Of a DNA stretch of 64,000 bases, positions 16,660-25,675 are shown in pieces; positions within the stretch are counted from its first letter, which is position 1; each line of letters opens with the position of its first letter. The position numbers and the translations under genes are program-made. Under the pieces are notes generated by a model. The model did no database searches, was not told the origin of the DNA, and worked only from the letters and a program-made list of their open reading frames with translations. This stretch comes from Pseudomonadota bacterium (GTDB lineage: Bacteria; Pseudomonadota; Alphaproteobacteria; Sphingomonadales; Sphingomonadaceae). Location: NCBI GenBank assembly GCA_039818985.1, contig JBCBSU010000001.1, positions 2,258,367-2,322,366 on the forward strand. Direction: 5' to 3'.

Positions 16660-17271
16660 CTAACTCTGCTCTGTCGCAACCTGTGCTTCGGGGTACCATC
16701 GTTCCATAGATTCGGTCAGCCGCCGCTCGGCCAGTAGCCGTGCGCGCTCACGATCAAGGCCGAGCGACGCTGCCAGCTGGTGCCCCACCAGCGCATCGCC
16801 AAGCGCCATGATCACCAGCGCCAGCGTGTCCTCGCGCAGATGCACATCCTCTGCTTCGTCCTGGGCCAGATCGTCTACCAATTCGTGAATCGCGTTGATG
16901 ATCGGGTCGAGCGCATCCTCATTGCCCGAGATCATCATCCATGATGCCAGCGCTGCAGCGCCACCGCTGTCAAAAGCGTCGAAGGTGAGGTCGACAATAT
17001 CACGCGCCGACCCCTCACCGGTGCGCGACTTGACCACCGCCTCGGCTATGGTCTGACAGATAGTCTCGGCCAGATAGGCGGCGAGCGCCTTTTGCAGACC
17101 CGAAGCGGAACCGAAATGATGCAGCAAATTGGCATGGGTCCGACCGATGCGCGCCGCCACCGCCTTCAATGTCACCGCCTGTGGTCCGGCCTCGATCAGC
17201 AATTGCCGTGCTGCAACCAGTGCGGCAGCCCGGCTTTCCTCGGGGCTAAGGCGTTTTCTTCTTATTGACAT
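16660..17271 (-). CDS. TetR/AcrR-family regulator
   Basis: This 203-residue protein has an N-terminal helix-turn-helix: ALVAARQLLIEAG, AVTLKAVAARIGRTHANLLHH and FGSASGLQKAL. The C-terminal domain is acidic and lacks a known ligand motif. It is divergent to the PF10118 metal-dependent hydrolase gene, and a palindrome sits on its start codon. It probably represses itself and its neighbour. Confidence 0.88.
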   Translation of the reverse strand: MSIRRKRLSPEESRAAALVAARQLLIEAGPQAVTLKAVAARIGRTHANLLHHFGSASGLQKALAAYLAETICQTIAEAVVKSRTGEGSARDIVDLTFDAFDSGGAAALASWMMISGNEDALDPIINAIHELVDDLAQDEAEDVHLREDTLALVIMALGDALVGHQLAASLGLDRERARLLAERRLTESMERWYPEAQVATEQS

Positions 17272-17279
17272 TTATGTCA
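17266..17279. promoter_or_regulatory. Candidate TetR operator over the regulator start codon
   Basis: An inverted repeat tgacat-tt-atgtca spans the ATG of the TetR gene (start at 17271). A second related half-site, attgtca, follows about 20 bp away at 17290-17297. This places a repressor site directly on the start of the regulator and within 75 bp of the divergent gene. Binding is inferred. Confidence 0.55.
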
Positions 17280-17341
17280 GTATCCTTATTGTCAGGGATG
17301 TAAGTACAGCTCCCCTCTCCCATCATCCGAGGATAGATGCA

Positions 17342-18298
17342 ATGAATGCGCCTGTGAAGCCTGACCTGGGAAATGCCACACTGCTGGAAAACCCAAAGAC
17401 ACCAAACCAGGCTGGACGCCCACAGGGTTCGGCCAGTCCGGATGATCTGGAGATCATGCCGCGCGACCGCCGCTTTGGCCGCAATGATACGAAGAAGCGC
17501 TGGTGGCTCGGCAACGACCCGGTGGCAACCGCTTTTTACAATGCTCTGTCGGTCACCTTCCCCAAAGGCGAGGCATTTTTCATCGAAAGCGTGAAGGCTT
17601 TTCGCGATGGCACACCCGAGCAGCTTAACCGCGAGATCCGCGCCTTTGTGAAGCAGGAAATCAATCACACGCGCGAGCATATCGCGTTCAATCGCGCGGT
17701 GACCGATGCCGGCTATGATGTCAGCGATCTGGAGGAGAAGGTCGATGAAGCGCTGGCGATGACCAAAGGTCGACCGGCGATTGCCAATCTCGCATCAACC
17801 ATGGCGCTGGAACATTTCACTGCGATCATCGCGCAGCAACTGCTCGCCAATCCGCGCCACCTAGCCGATGCCGACCCCGAATCGGGGGATATGTGGCGCT
17901 GGCACGCACTCGAGGAAATCGAGCATAAGGGCGTTGCCTATGACACCTGGCTGCATGCCACCCGCGACTGGTCACGCTGGCAACGCTGGCGGGTGAAGTC
18001 ACTGGTGATGCTGTTGACGACCTGGTATTTCAGCGTCAACCGCGCCAAGGGCATGCTCGAACTGCTGCGCCAGGATGGCATCACCGGCTGGCGCGCCGGC
18101 GCGAAACTGTTCTGGTACGCCTTTGGCCGCCCCGGCATGGCGCGCAAGATCATCCTGCCCTGGATCAGCTATTTCCTGCCCGGCTTCCATCCATGGAATC
18201 GTGATGACCGCCATCTGATCAAGCTTGCGGAAAGCGATTATCAGGATGCGGTGATGCCAAAAGCAGACAGCGGCACTGTCGTGCAACCGGCGGAATAG
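17342..18298 (+). CDS. Predicted metal-dependent hydrolase (PF10118 family)
   Basis: This 318-residue protein starts at ATG 17342 after a gagga site. It has a ferritin-like diiron pattern: FPKGEAFFIESVKAFR near 75, KQEINHTREH near 104 (E-x-x-H), MALEHFTA near 155 and HALEEIEHKGVAYD near 187 (E-x-x-H). This matches PF10118, whose members are called predicted metal-dependent hydrolases and are often controlled by an adjacent TetR, as here. The reaction is unknown; an oxygenase or hydrolase acting on lipids is plausible. The C-terminal part has two amphipathic or hydrophobic stretches (SLVMLLTTWYFSV, ILPWISYFLPGF) that could touch the membrane. Confidence 0.83.
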   Translation: MNAPVKPDLGNATLLENPKTPNQAGRPQGSASPDDLEIMPRDRRFGRNDTKKRWWLGNDPVATAFYNALSVTFPKGEAFFIESVKAFRDGTPEQLNREIRAFVKQEINHTREHIAFNRAVTDAGYDVSDLEEKVDEALAMTKGRPAIANLASTMALEHFTAIIAQQLLANPRHLADADPESGDMWRWHALEEIEHKGVAYDTWLHATRDWSRWQRWRVKSLVMLLTTWYFSVNRAKGMLELLRQDGITGWRAGAKLFWYAFGRPGMARKIILPWISYFLPGFHPWNRDDRHLIKLAESDYQDAVMPKADSGTVVQPAE

Positions 18299-18442
18299 TA
18301 AAACCAGCGTTGCGGCGCTTCAGCGCCACTATAGCCCCGCGGTCCTTCCCCCACAGCAATGCGCTTTGCTTGTCGGGTTCTTACAACTTTTGTGATCCGC
18401 CGCGCGATATGTCCTGAACCGACATTCGCAGGAGGCTAACGC

Positions 18443-18895
18443 ATGAGGCTAAAAGCTACCGCCGCAATCCCGATCACTCTTGCCTTGCTGCTTGGTACAG
18501 TGTCGGCTGTGGCACAGGGCGTTTCCACCGCTACCGAAGCAACCGCCGAATTCGATAATGCACTCAAATCCGGACCCAGGGCGAGCACATATGAAGATGC
18601 CATGATGTGTGCGGGCTATTGGTTTGCCCTCAAGGACCTGCACGGTATCAGCAAAGACGTGTCCTTCTTTCAGCAACTGCCCAGCCGGCTGGATGAGGAC
18701 ACGGCGGACAAGGGGCATAAATATTGGGGAGCCGTAGTCGCATCCCATTATGACGGTGATCGCGCCAAGCTGGAAGCTGCGGGCGACCGCGTCGGCGAAT
18801 ATCGCAAACAGATGCTCCAGCGCTTCGTCGACGGACTGGAAACCGGCAAGATTATCGGCGTTTTCAATACGCTGGGCAGCTGTGTTCCAAGCTGA
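18443..18895 (+). CDS. Exported protein of unknown function
   Basis: This 150-residue protein has a clear signal peptide (about 1-25, ending AVAQG) and a perfect AGGAGG site before ATG 18443. The mature part has Cys residues near 54 (MMCAGYW) and 148 (GSCVPS), which could form a disulfide. I recognise no family. It lies 27 bp before the Sel1-repeat gene and is probably cotranscribed with it. Confidence 0.72.
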   Translation: MRLKATAAIPITLALLLGTVSAVAQGVSTATEATAEFDNALKSGPRASTYEDAMMCAGYWFALKDLHGISKDVSFFQQLPSRLDEDTADKGHKYWGAVVASHYDGDRAKLEAAGDRVGEYRKQMLQRFVDGLETGKIIGVFNTLGSCVPS

Positions 18896-18922
18896 AAGAA
18901 AGGCCTGGCAAGAGGAGCTGCC

Positions 18923-20704
18923 ATGCATCTTGCGCGCATCGTAACGACCGTGCTTGCCGGCATAATCGCGCTTGGCTTTGCGACATCGGCACAGGCAGAG
19001 AAACTGCCGCGCGCACGCGACGGCGTGATGAACAGCGCGGTTTATAACGGCCAGCAGAATATGCCGGTCAAAGTCTATGGCGTGGCGCGCAAATGGGAAC
19101 GCAATTGCATAAAGGGCAAGGCCAGCCAATGTATTCGGCTGGCGGACGCCTTTGCCACCGGGCTGGGTGACCTGGAACAAAGCACCCGTGTCGCCGCCGG
19201 CTATTATCTCAAGGCATGCAACAAGGGGGCAAGCAAAGCCTGTGCGATCTATGCCGGCCTGGCGCTGGGTGGCTCGCTGCCCCTGCCCAAGCCCGATGCT
19301 GCCGTATCGAGCGCAACCCGGGGATGCCAGTCGGGCTCGCAAGCCGCCTGTGCGTGGGAAGGCGTACTACATTATCGTGGCTATGGTGTCGCCAGAGATA
19401 CACGCCGCGCCGAACAGCTCTGGCGCGGTGCCTGTGCTGCCGATGCGGATGATGGCTGTCGCTTTCTTGCCAACTATCTTGAAGAACAAGGCAGGACGAA
19501 AGGCCAGCCATCAAAGGAAGCGCAAAACCTCTTTTCGACATTCTGCGCAAAGGAAGCACGGCCCTGGGCCTGTCTCGGTTCGGCGCAGATGCTGGGTGTC
19601 AAACGGCCTCAGGCGGTCCAGCTGCTGCAACGTGGCTGCGAACAGGGCGAGGGCGACAGGCTGGCCGTCTGCGCCGAATATGCGGCCCAGATCATCACCC
19701 GTCGCGATGCAAAGTCGGTCGACATGGCCGAAGGTTTTCTTGATTCCGCCTGCGATGCCGGGGTCGCTCGTTCCTGCTATATCATCGGGCGGCATGGCTT
19801 CACCACTAATGCCAGGCTGGGCAAGGTCACGCCGGGCGAAGCGGGATTTTATCTGCGGCGCGGCTGTGACCTCGACCATGCAGCGGCATGCCATGACCTG
19901 GCCGATGCCTATATCAACAACCGAATGCGCCAGTTCCGTTATCGCGTGGCGATCATGCTGATGCTCAAATCCTGCCGACTAGGCCATATGCCGGCCTGTG
20001 AATGGACGACCAGGGATCAAAGCGCGGGCAAGCGCACCGATATCCTTCGGCGCTGGATCGACCCTTCGCTGCCCGCCGCCGAACAACTGGAACAAGCGGT
20101 CAGGATCGTCGAAAGCGACCCGCAAAAGGCAGCGCGCACGGTCGATCTGTTGATGGAGGAGCAATATGACGAGGCCCAATGGCTGCTCGGCAACTGGTTC
20201 CTGACCGGCAAGCGTGGAATCATCGACACACCCAATCCGGAAAATGCGGTTATCCTGATCGACAATGCCGCCAGGGTCGGCCATGTGGAAGCGGCGAAAT
20301 GGATGGGCATGGCGCACTGGTATGGGCGCCATGGAGTCGCCTTCGATCGCGAAATGGGGCTTGGCTATATGCGCATAGCGGCGCGCTTCGGCGATGAAGA
20401 AGCCACCATGATCGGGCGATTGATGCTGCAGCAGCCCGAACGTGACCGGATCGCCGCGCGAAACCGCGCCATTGCGCAGGCAGAAGCCGAACGCCAGCAA
20501 CGCAGCTGGTTCGTCAAATGGCTTGAATCGGCATCCTATTCCTCGCCGGTTGCAACCCGCACCGGCCGTTCGGCCAGCGAACGCGCCGCCGCCGCAAGCT
20601 GGCAGCGGCATCAGAATGCGATGGACCGGCTGCATTTCAACCAGCGGATGAACTATCTGCGCGGCCGCACCACCGCATGCAACCGTTCCAACCCCTATTG
20701 CTGA
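18923..20704 (+). CDS. Exported cysteine-rich Sel1-repeat (SLR) protein
   Basis: This 593-residue protein has an N-terminal signal peptide (ALGFATSAQA) and many Sel1/TPR-like helical hairpins such as AAGYYLKACNKGASKACAIY, AEQLWRGACAADADDGCRFL and AGFYLRRGCDLDHAAACHDL. Each hairpin carries a Cys pair about eight residues apart, as in Helicobacter cysteine-rich proteins, pointing to disulfide-locked repeats in the periplasm. After about residue 370 the repeats lose their Cys (AVILIDNAARVGHVEAAKWM), and the tail is basic, ending CNRSNPYC. SLR proteins act as scaffolds; the partner is unknown. Its neighbours are also exported, so the three may form one envelope module. Confidence 0.85.
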   Translation: MHLARIVTTVLAGIIALGFATSAQAEKLPRARDGVMNSAVYNGQQNMPVKVYGVARKWERNCIKGKASQCIRLADAFATGLGDLEQSTRVAAGYYLKACNKGASKACAIYAGLALGGSLPLPKPDAAVSSATRGCQSGSQAACAWEGVLHYRGYGVARDTRRAEQLWRGACAADADDGCRFLANYLEEQGRTKGQPSKEAQNLFSTFCAKEARPWACLGSAQMLGVKRPQAVQLLQRGCEQGEGDRLAVCAEYAAQIITRRDAKSVDMAEGFLDSACDAGVARSCYIIGRHGFTTNARLGKVTPGEAGFYLRRGCDLDHAAACHDLADAYINNRMRQFRYRVAIMLMLKSCRLGHMPACEWTTRDQSAGKRTDILRRWIDPSLPAAEQLEQAVRIVESDPQKAARTVDLLMEEQYDEAQWLLGNWFLTGKRGIIDTPNPENAVILIDNAARVGHVEAAKWMGMAHWYGRHGVAFDREMGLGYMRIAARFGDEEATMIGRLMLQQPERDRIAARNRAIAQAEAERQQRSWFVKWLESASYSSPVATRTGRSASERAAAASWQRHQNAMDRLHFNQRMNYLRGRTTACNRSNPYC

Positions 20705-20727
20705 CAGCAACGCGAGAGGCCCGGATT

Positions 20728-21243
20728 ATGAGAAGACTTGCCCTATTGCTCGGAACACTGGCCCTGGCAAGCGCTCCCGTGACCAGCGGGACCGCCCAGC
20801 CCACGCAGCTCGATATCACTGTCGGCCTGATCTCCAATAACAAGGTGTGCGGTGCCAGCTACCGGCTTGGCGACAACAAGAAGCTGGAATTCCTGATCAA
20901 TGCGGAGAATTTCAACGTCTCGATCATGGTCCAGAATCTGCCTCCGGAGATTGTCGAAAAGGGACTGGACAAGGACAATGTACCGATCACCGTCATTGTC
21001 AATGACAGCTATCGCACAACCGCCGATACCGGCGTCTACAGGGCCGGCTTTACCTATCGGGCGATGGCCTATTGGGAAGACAATGACAAAGGTATCGAAA
21101 TGCTCGGCCAGCTAGCGGATGTCAAAACGCTTTCGGTGGAGTTTGATGGCCAGAAATATGGTCCGGCCAATTCCAGGCCGTCAGCCGATTTCGGCTATCA
21201 GCTGATCGTCCAATGCCTCCGTGACAAGGGCGTGGATATCTGA
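20728..21243 (+). CDS. Exported protein of unknown function
   Basis: This protein is 171 residues from ATG 20728 (MRRLALLLGTLALASAP), which gives a proper signal peptide; an upstream start at 20677 would overlap the Sel1 gene. The mature part is mainly beta-like, with two Cys (NKVCGASY and IVQCLRDK). No family is recognised. It is the third gene in a row encoding an exported Cys-containing protein. Confidence 0.72.
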   Translation: MRRLALLLGTLALASAPVTSGTAQPTQLDITVGLISNNKVCGASYRLGDNKKLEFLINAENFNVSIMVQNLPPEIVEKGLDKDNVPITVIVNDSYRTTADTGVYRAGFTYRAMAYWEDNDKGIEMLGQLADVKTLSVEFDGQKYGPANSRPSADFGYQLIVQCLRDKGVDI

Positions 21244-21256
21244 TGCGAAGTGACCG

Positions 21257-21787
21257 CTAGGCCACCTGTAGCAGCGGCTCCAGCTCCATCACATATTCCA
21301 TGCAGGGAACGTCTTTGCCGCGCCCGGCGCTGTAGCGCAATACGGCAGGGCCTTGCTGCACGAAACCCAGCTTCTCGATCACCCGTTGCGAGGCGGGGTT
21401 GTCGATAAAATGACCGCAATGCAGCTGCCTGTGGCCGATGGTCCGGGCAATTTCGATCACCGCGCCTGCCGCCTCGGTAGCATAGCCCTGCCCCCAATGT
21501 GCGCGCGCGATCCAATAGCCGATCTCGGCCTCACCCTGATCCGTTTCACCCAGCCCGCAACAGCCGACCAGCTGTGAGCCGGACTCGGTGGGCAGGGTCA
21601 GGAAGAAATTGGGGTAGAAGGGATCCTGGGGCTTGGCGGCAAATTCCTTCGCTACCTCCGGCGTATAAGGCCAGGGGGCACGCGCCAGATTGCAAACAAT
21701 GCCTTCATCATTGATAGCATTGAACAGCGCCTGCCAGTCTTCGGGCCAGCCGGGCCGCAGTAATAATCTTTCTGTACGAGCGAACAT
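21257..21787 (-). CDS. GNAT acetyltransferase (RimJ/RimL-like)
   Basis: This protein is 176 residues from ATG 21787 (MFARTERLLLRPGWPEDW), with aggagag upstream. The acetyl-CoA binding segment is IARAHWGQGYATEAAGAV near 100, followed by NPASQRVIEKLGFVQQGP. This is the Acetyltransf_3 pattern used by enzymes that acetylate N-termini, ribosomal proteins or small amines; the substrate is unknown. It lies downstream of rpmA but beyond a strong terminator. Confidence 0.85.
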   Translation of the reverse strand: MFARTERLLLRPGWPEDWQALFNAINDEGIVCNLARAPWPYTPEVAKEFAAKPQDPFYPNFFLTLPTESGSQLVGCCGLGETDQGEAEIGYWIARAHWGQGYATEAAGAVIEIARTIGHRQLHCGHFIDNPASQRVIEKLGFVQQGPAVLRYSAGRGKDVPCMEYVMELEPLLQVA

Positions 21788-21861
21788 AATGTCTCTCCTG
21801 ATGGCCGTTCGCGCTTTGCCCCGAAAAGGTGACAGGCATGAGTCGGTCCTATGACAGGGAC

Positions 21862-21890
21862 AAAAAAAGAGCGGGGTGATGACCCCGCTC
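21862..21890 (-). terminator. Rho-independent terminator of rplU-rpmA
   Basis: The stem gagcgggg/ccccgctc is followed on the minus strand by seven T residues (aaaaaaa at 21862-21868 on the plus strand). It lies about 70 bp after the rpmA stop. Outer arms acaggga/tccctgt flank the structure. Confidence 0.88.
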
Positions 21891-21958
21891 CCTGTCTTGT
21901 GATTCGCTGTTTGCGAGTCCGGGGTCACCCTGGTGGATGACCCGTTATCGGTCATCCG

Positions 21959-22228
21959 TTATTCGGCGGCTTCTGCCATGGCTTCGACAGATACATATTT
22001 GCGGCCAAGTCGTCCGGCGTGAAATTTCACGCGGCCTTCAATCAGTGCAAACAGGGTGTGATCCTTGCCCATGCCGACATTGTCGCCCGGATACACTTTG
22101 GTACCGCGCTGACGCACGATGATGTTGCCGCCGATGACATGTTCGCCACCGAACTTCTTCACACCAAGGCGGCGACCTACGGAGTCGCGACCGTTACGGG
22201 ATGAACCACCTGCTTTTTTATGTGCCAT
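21959..22228 (-). CDS. rpmA: 50S ribosomal protein L27
   Basis: This 89-residue protein begins [20 protein letters not shown] and contains [18 protein letters not shown], both diagnostic of L27, whose N-terminal tail reaches the peptidyl transferase centre. There is no Firmicutes-type cleaved leader. It lies 27 bp after rplU in the usual rplU-rpmA order. Confidence 0.98.
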   Translation of the reverse strand: MAHKKAGGSSRNGRDSVGRRLGVKKFGGEHVIGGNIIVRQRGTKVYPGDNVGMGKDHTLFALIEGRVKFHAGRLGRKYVSVEAMAEAAE

Positions 22229-22255
22229 GTCTCTCTGTCCTTATGCTGACTGACT

Positions 22256-22741
22256 TCAGGCGTCGCCATCAGTATTTGGTGTTTTCTTCGGAGCTGCCTT
22301 TTTGGCGGCTGGCTTCTTGGCTGGAGCCTTTTTCGCGGCAGGCTTTTTCGCGGCGGCGGTCTTGGCTGCGGGCTTCGCCGCAGTGCTGGCCTTTGCAGCA
22401 GGCTTTTTGGCCGGCGCCGCCTTCTTGGCGGCCGGTTTCTTGGCAGCACCAACAGCGGTGATCTTCAGCACCGTCTGGTATTGGCGATGGCCCTGTTTGC
22501 GGCGATAATTGTGGCGGCGACGCTTTTTGAAGACGATAACCTTCTCACCACGGTCCTGTGCGATGATCTCGGCCGACACGGCAACGCCTTTGGCGTCCTT
22601 GACCGCGCCACCATCGCCGACCAGCAGAACATCGTCGAGCGTGATGGTATCGCCGGCTTCTCCGGCGAGTTTTTCAACCGCGATTTTGTCTCCGGCTGCA
22701 ACGCGATATTGTTTGCCGCCAGTGCGCACGATAGCGAACAT
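22256..22741 (-). CDS. rplU: 50S ribosomal protein L21 with a long Lys/Ala/Pro-rich tail
   Basis: Residues 1-100 are a normal L21 ([34 protein letters not shown]). A tail of about 60 residues made of AAKKPAAKK-type repeats, like histone H1 C-termini, ends the 161-residue protein. L21 is usually about 103 residues. The tail should be disordered and could bind rRNA or other nucleic acid. Such extensions occur in some alphaproteobacteria. Confidence 0.97.
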   Translation of the reverse strand: MFAIVRTGGKQYRVAAGDKIAVEKLAGEAGDTITLDDVLLVGDGGAVKDAKGVAVSAEIIAQDRGEKVIVFKKRRRHNYRRKQGHRQYQTVLKITAVGAAKKPAAKKAAPAKKPAAKASTAAKPAAKTAAAKKPAAKKAPAKKPAAKKAAPKKTPNTDGDA

Positions 22742-22967
22742 GGGTTATCTCACTTCAATCAATCTGTTGGCTCGGCGCGCCTCGTGCCTGAAATAAGGCA
22801 TATATGATCTGCGCCGGAAAGCAGTGCCCGATAAGGGAGAATCACCCGACTGTCAACCAACAGCAGCGGGAAAATTCCACTTCTTTCACCGGCGCTACCT
22901 GTAATAGCCGCGGCTTGATATCACTGCGGATTGTGACACTGCCGATCATCATGTAGGGGCTGAAGCG

Positions 22968-23507
22968 ATGACCCGCCATGCTTTTTTACCCCGTGCAATC
23001 TGTATCGCGCTGACGGCGTTGCTGCTATCAGGCTGCGCCCTGCCCGATACCGATTTCCCAAGCCTCAAGCGCCGCCCGATTGAAGACATGCCGGTCGACG
23101 ACCAGCCGGTTGCGAAACAGGGCAAGGCGCAGAAGGCCATAGCCATGCCTGCCAATCTGCGCGGCGAAGTCGACACGCTGCTGCAAGATGCGCGCGCTGC
23201 CGATAGTGACTTTCGGTCCGGTTTGGCCAAAGCACAAACAGCGGTAGCGGCCGGACAGGATGCGGGAAAGAATAGCGAAAGCTGGGTCGTCGCACAGACT
23301 GAGGTCAGCGCGCTTTCGACCCATCATAACCGCACCGTCAATCTGCTGAGCGCGATAGATACGCTGTTCATCCGCGAAACCGAGAGGCAATATGAACGCG
23401 ACATGCCATATGATCTGACGCTGCTGATGAATGCACAATCGGAAGTGCAGGATATCGTTGCCCGCCAGCGCACCGAGATTGCCGCTCTGGATAATCGTTT
23501 GCGCTAG
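22968..23507 (+). CDS. Putative lipoprotein
   Basis: This 179-residue protein has a type II signal with lipobox LLSGC (Cys near 23). The mature part is mostly helical, with coiled-coil-like segments (LRGEVDTLLQDARAADSDF, NAQSEVQDIVARQRTEIAAL). No known family is recognised. It stands alone between the divergent rplU and the convergent editing enzyme. Confidence 0.78.
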   Translation: MTRHAFLPRAICIALTALLLSGCALPDTDFPSLKRRPIEDMPVDDQPVAKQGKAQKAIAMPANLRGEVDTLLQDARAADSDFRSGLAKAQTAVAAGQDAGKNSESWVVAQTEVSALSTHHNRTVNLLSAIDTLFIRETERQYERDMPYDLTLLMNAQSEVQDIVARQRTEIAALDNRLR

Positions 23508-23598
23508 GCAGCAAGGTCGCACAGGGTTATCGTCTCGGATAATAGATTATAAGCTGGCCAGCAAAGGCAATATCGGCAATTCCGAGCAGGACAGCAGC

Positions 23599-24114
23599 TT
23601 ATTCCGGCTCCGGCCCTGCCGCTTTGGCCGGCACGGGAATCACCAGCGGCGCGTGGCGCCAGCGCACCAGCAGCCGCACCAGCGACAGCCCCGAAAGGCT
23701 GATCGTTGCCGTATTGCGCAGCGGATGCACATTCACCCGTGGCTGTGCCGACAATATCTCGTCGAGCACGATCTGCACCTTCCCCGCGCTGTCGTTCATT
23801 GCCGCCAGCGGCGTCACCGAGCCGGGGGTAATGCCGAGAAGCCGCTCCATCTCATCGGCTCCGGCAAAGCTGTATCGCTTCGCCCCGGTGAGATGGCGCA
23901 GGCGACCGAGATCGACTCGCTTTTCCGCCGGCACCGTGACCAGCGCATAATGGCCGTCACTGTCCTTGAGAAACAGGTTCTTGGTCGCCGCTCCGGCGAT
24001 ATTCTTCTCGATCTGGCTGCTGTCGAGCGTGGTGAAAACCGCCGGGTGATCGACCTGTTCAAAGGCGACCCCCAGCGCTTTCAGTTCATCATGCAGTTTC
24101 TGCTCGGCAGACAC
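23599..24114 (-). CDS. Prolyl-tRNA editing protein (YbaK/ProXp family)
   Basis: This 171-residue single-domain deacylase shows the YbaK/EbsC features FEQVDHPAVFTT near 19, GAATKNLFLKD near 42 with the conserved Lys, and GSVTPLAAMND near 98. It resembles the ProX/PrdX type that hydrolyses mischarged Ala-tRNA(Pro). It lies 8 bp after the VOC gene stop region and is transcribed leftwards with it. Confidence 0.88.
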   Translation of the reverse strand: MSAEQKLHDELKALGVAFEQVDHPAVFTTLDSSQIEKNIAGAATKNLFLKDSDGHYALVTVPAEKRVDLGRLRHLTGAKRYSFAGADEMERLLGITPGSVTPLAAMNDSAGKVQIVLDEILSAQPRVNVHPLRNTATISLSGLSLVRLLVRWRHAPLVIPVPAKAAGPEPE

Positions 24115-24122
24115 TTATGGGT

Positions 24123-24503
24123 TTAGCCCTCGACGCGGCTGAGCGCGCACAGCTTGTTGCCATCGGGATCGCGCAGATAGGCGAGATAGAGCTTCATGCC
24201 GTTATTGTCGCGAATGCCCGGCGGGTCTTCGATGGCAGTGCCGCCTGCCTCAACGCCGGCAGCGTGCCAGGCATCGGCCTGTTCGGGGGTCATGGCGAAA
24301 CCGACGGTCATGCCATTGCCACAGGAAGCTGGCTCGCCATCAATAGGCGGGGTCACCAGGAACATGCTGCCATTGTGCATATAGATCAGCCGTCCCTTGG
24401 GGTCGGTAATCCCTTCGGGGCCGCCAAAGGCCTTGAATGTGGCATCGTAGAATTTCTTCGAGCGTGCGATATCATCGCTGCCGACCATCATATGGCTATA
24501 CAT
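24123..24503 (-). CDS. VOC family (glyoxalase/bleomycin-resistance fold) protein
   Basis: This 126-residue protein starts MYSHMMVGSDDIARSKKFYD and ends YLAYLRDPDGNKLCAL, the beta-alpha-beta-beta-beta halves of a VOC domain. The terminal Asp-Pro-Asp-Gly-Asn-Lys loop is typical. The metal site and substrate cannot be fixed from the sequence. Confidence 0.85.
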   Translation of the reverse strand: MYSHMMVGSDDIARSKKFYDATFKAFGGPEGITDPKGRLIYMHNGSMFLVTPPIDGEPASCGNGMTVGFAMTPEQADAWHAAGVEAGGTAIEDPPGIRDNNGMKLYLAYLRDPDGNKLCALSRVEG

Positions 24504-24721
24504 CAGGCTGTCTCCTTGTTGTGTGAATCAGGTGTTTGGATGTGAATTGTCTTGCCGTCACCTAGAGGCTTTCGGGGCGGGCAATCAATAGGTGACAACG
24601 CTGCGAATGCTTTCTCTGCTCTGCCACAGCGGCACGGCTCTTCATCGGGGTTGCTCCTGAAGGTCACTATGACCATTTGAGGCCCATCACGATAAAGGCG
24701 GGCATGGGAAAGGCAAGCAGC

Positions 24722-25675
24722 ATGACCAAAGGCAAGGGCAAGGTCGCCATTATCGGTGCCGGCATGGCGGGGCTGACCTGTGCCGGCCGGCTGACGGCAA
24801 AGGGGCTGGACGTCACGCTGTTCGACAAGGGGCGTGGTCCGGGCGGGCGCATGTCGACGCGGCGGACCGCGACAAGTCTGGGTGAGACCGCCTTTGACCA
24901 TGGCGCACAATATATCACCGCACGCGACCCGGATTTCCAGCAGCAAATAGCACAATGGGAGGCGGATGCTATTGTTGCGCGCTGGCTGGTTGCGGGCGAT
25001 GACGCCTATGTCGGCACACCGGGAATGAACGCGCCGGTAAAAGCAATGGCAAGCCAGCAACAGGTGCACTGGGGAACGCGCATCGCGCAGATGGAGCAGC
25101 GCGATCAGGGCTGGGTGCTGGCCAGTAAAGGCCGTGAACATGGCCCTTACGAAAGCGTGGTAATCGCCTTGCCAGCCGAGCAGGTCGGCGATCTGCTCGC
25201 ATCGCATCATGCCACTTTTGCCGCCACTGCAGCAGCGGTGCACTCGGCGCCGTGCTGGACGGTAATGCTCGCCTTTGATGCACCACTGGCAGGCCTGCCT
25301 GACACCATGCGTGACGCATCACCCATAGGCTGGGCCGCGCGCAACAGCGCCAAGCCGGGCCGCCGCGCAGCAATTGAGAGCTGGGTGATACAGGGCGATC
25401 CGCGCTGGTCGACACAGCATCTGGACGCGGAAAAGGGCGATATTATCGCCATGCTGGGCACAGCGCTGGCACAGGCGGGCAATATCCCCCTGCCCACGCC
25501 GTTGCTCGCCAATGCCCATCGCTGGCGCTATGCCATGGTGCCAAAGCCTGATGCCGATAACGCGCCCTGCTTATGGGATGCGGAAAAACGGATCGGCCTG
25601 TGCGGTGACTGGCTCAGCGGGCCACGCGTTGAAAATGCGTGGCTTTCGGGGGTTGCGCTGGGTACGGCTATTTAG
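24722..25675 (+). CDS. Renalase-like FAD-dependent oxidoreductase
   Basis: This protein is about 317 residues from ATG 24722 (ggaaagg upstream); an ATG at 24704 is also possible. The N-terminus is a Rossmann FAD site, KVAIIGAGMAGLTCAGRL, followed by LFDKGRGPGGRMSTRR and AFDHGAQYITAR, the pattern of renalase-like NAD(P)/FAD oxidoreductases. The C-terminal FAD motif is GLCGDWLSGPRVENAWLSG. Bacterial renalases oxidise off-pathway isomers of dihydronicotinamide; this activity is only suggested. Its stop overlaps the uppP stop on the other strand. Confidence 0.85.
   Translation: MTKGKGKVAIIGAGMAGLTCAGRLTAKGLDVTLFDKGRGPGGRMSTRRTATSLGETAFDHGAQYITARDPDFQQQIAQWEADAIVARWLVAGDDAYVGTPGMNAPVKAMASQQQVHWGTRIAQMEQRDQGWVLASKGREHGPYESVVIALPAEQVGDLLASHHATFAATAAAVHSAPCWTVMLAFDAPLAGLPDTMRDASPIGWAARNSAKPGRRAAIESWVIQGDPRWSTQHLDAEKGDIIAMLGTALAQAGNIPLPTPLLANAHRWRYAMVPKPDADNAPCLWDAEKRIGLCGDWLSGPRVENAWLSGVALGTAI

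Noticed and set aside
24503-25243. A 246-codon minus-strand frame opposite the renalase-like gene
   Set aside because: No domain features. The opposite strand encodes a convincing FAD protein.
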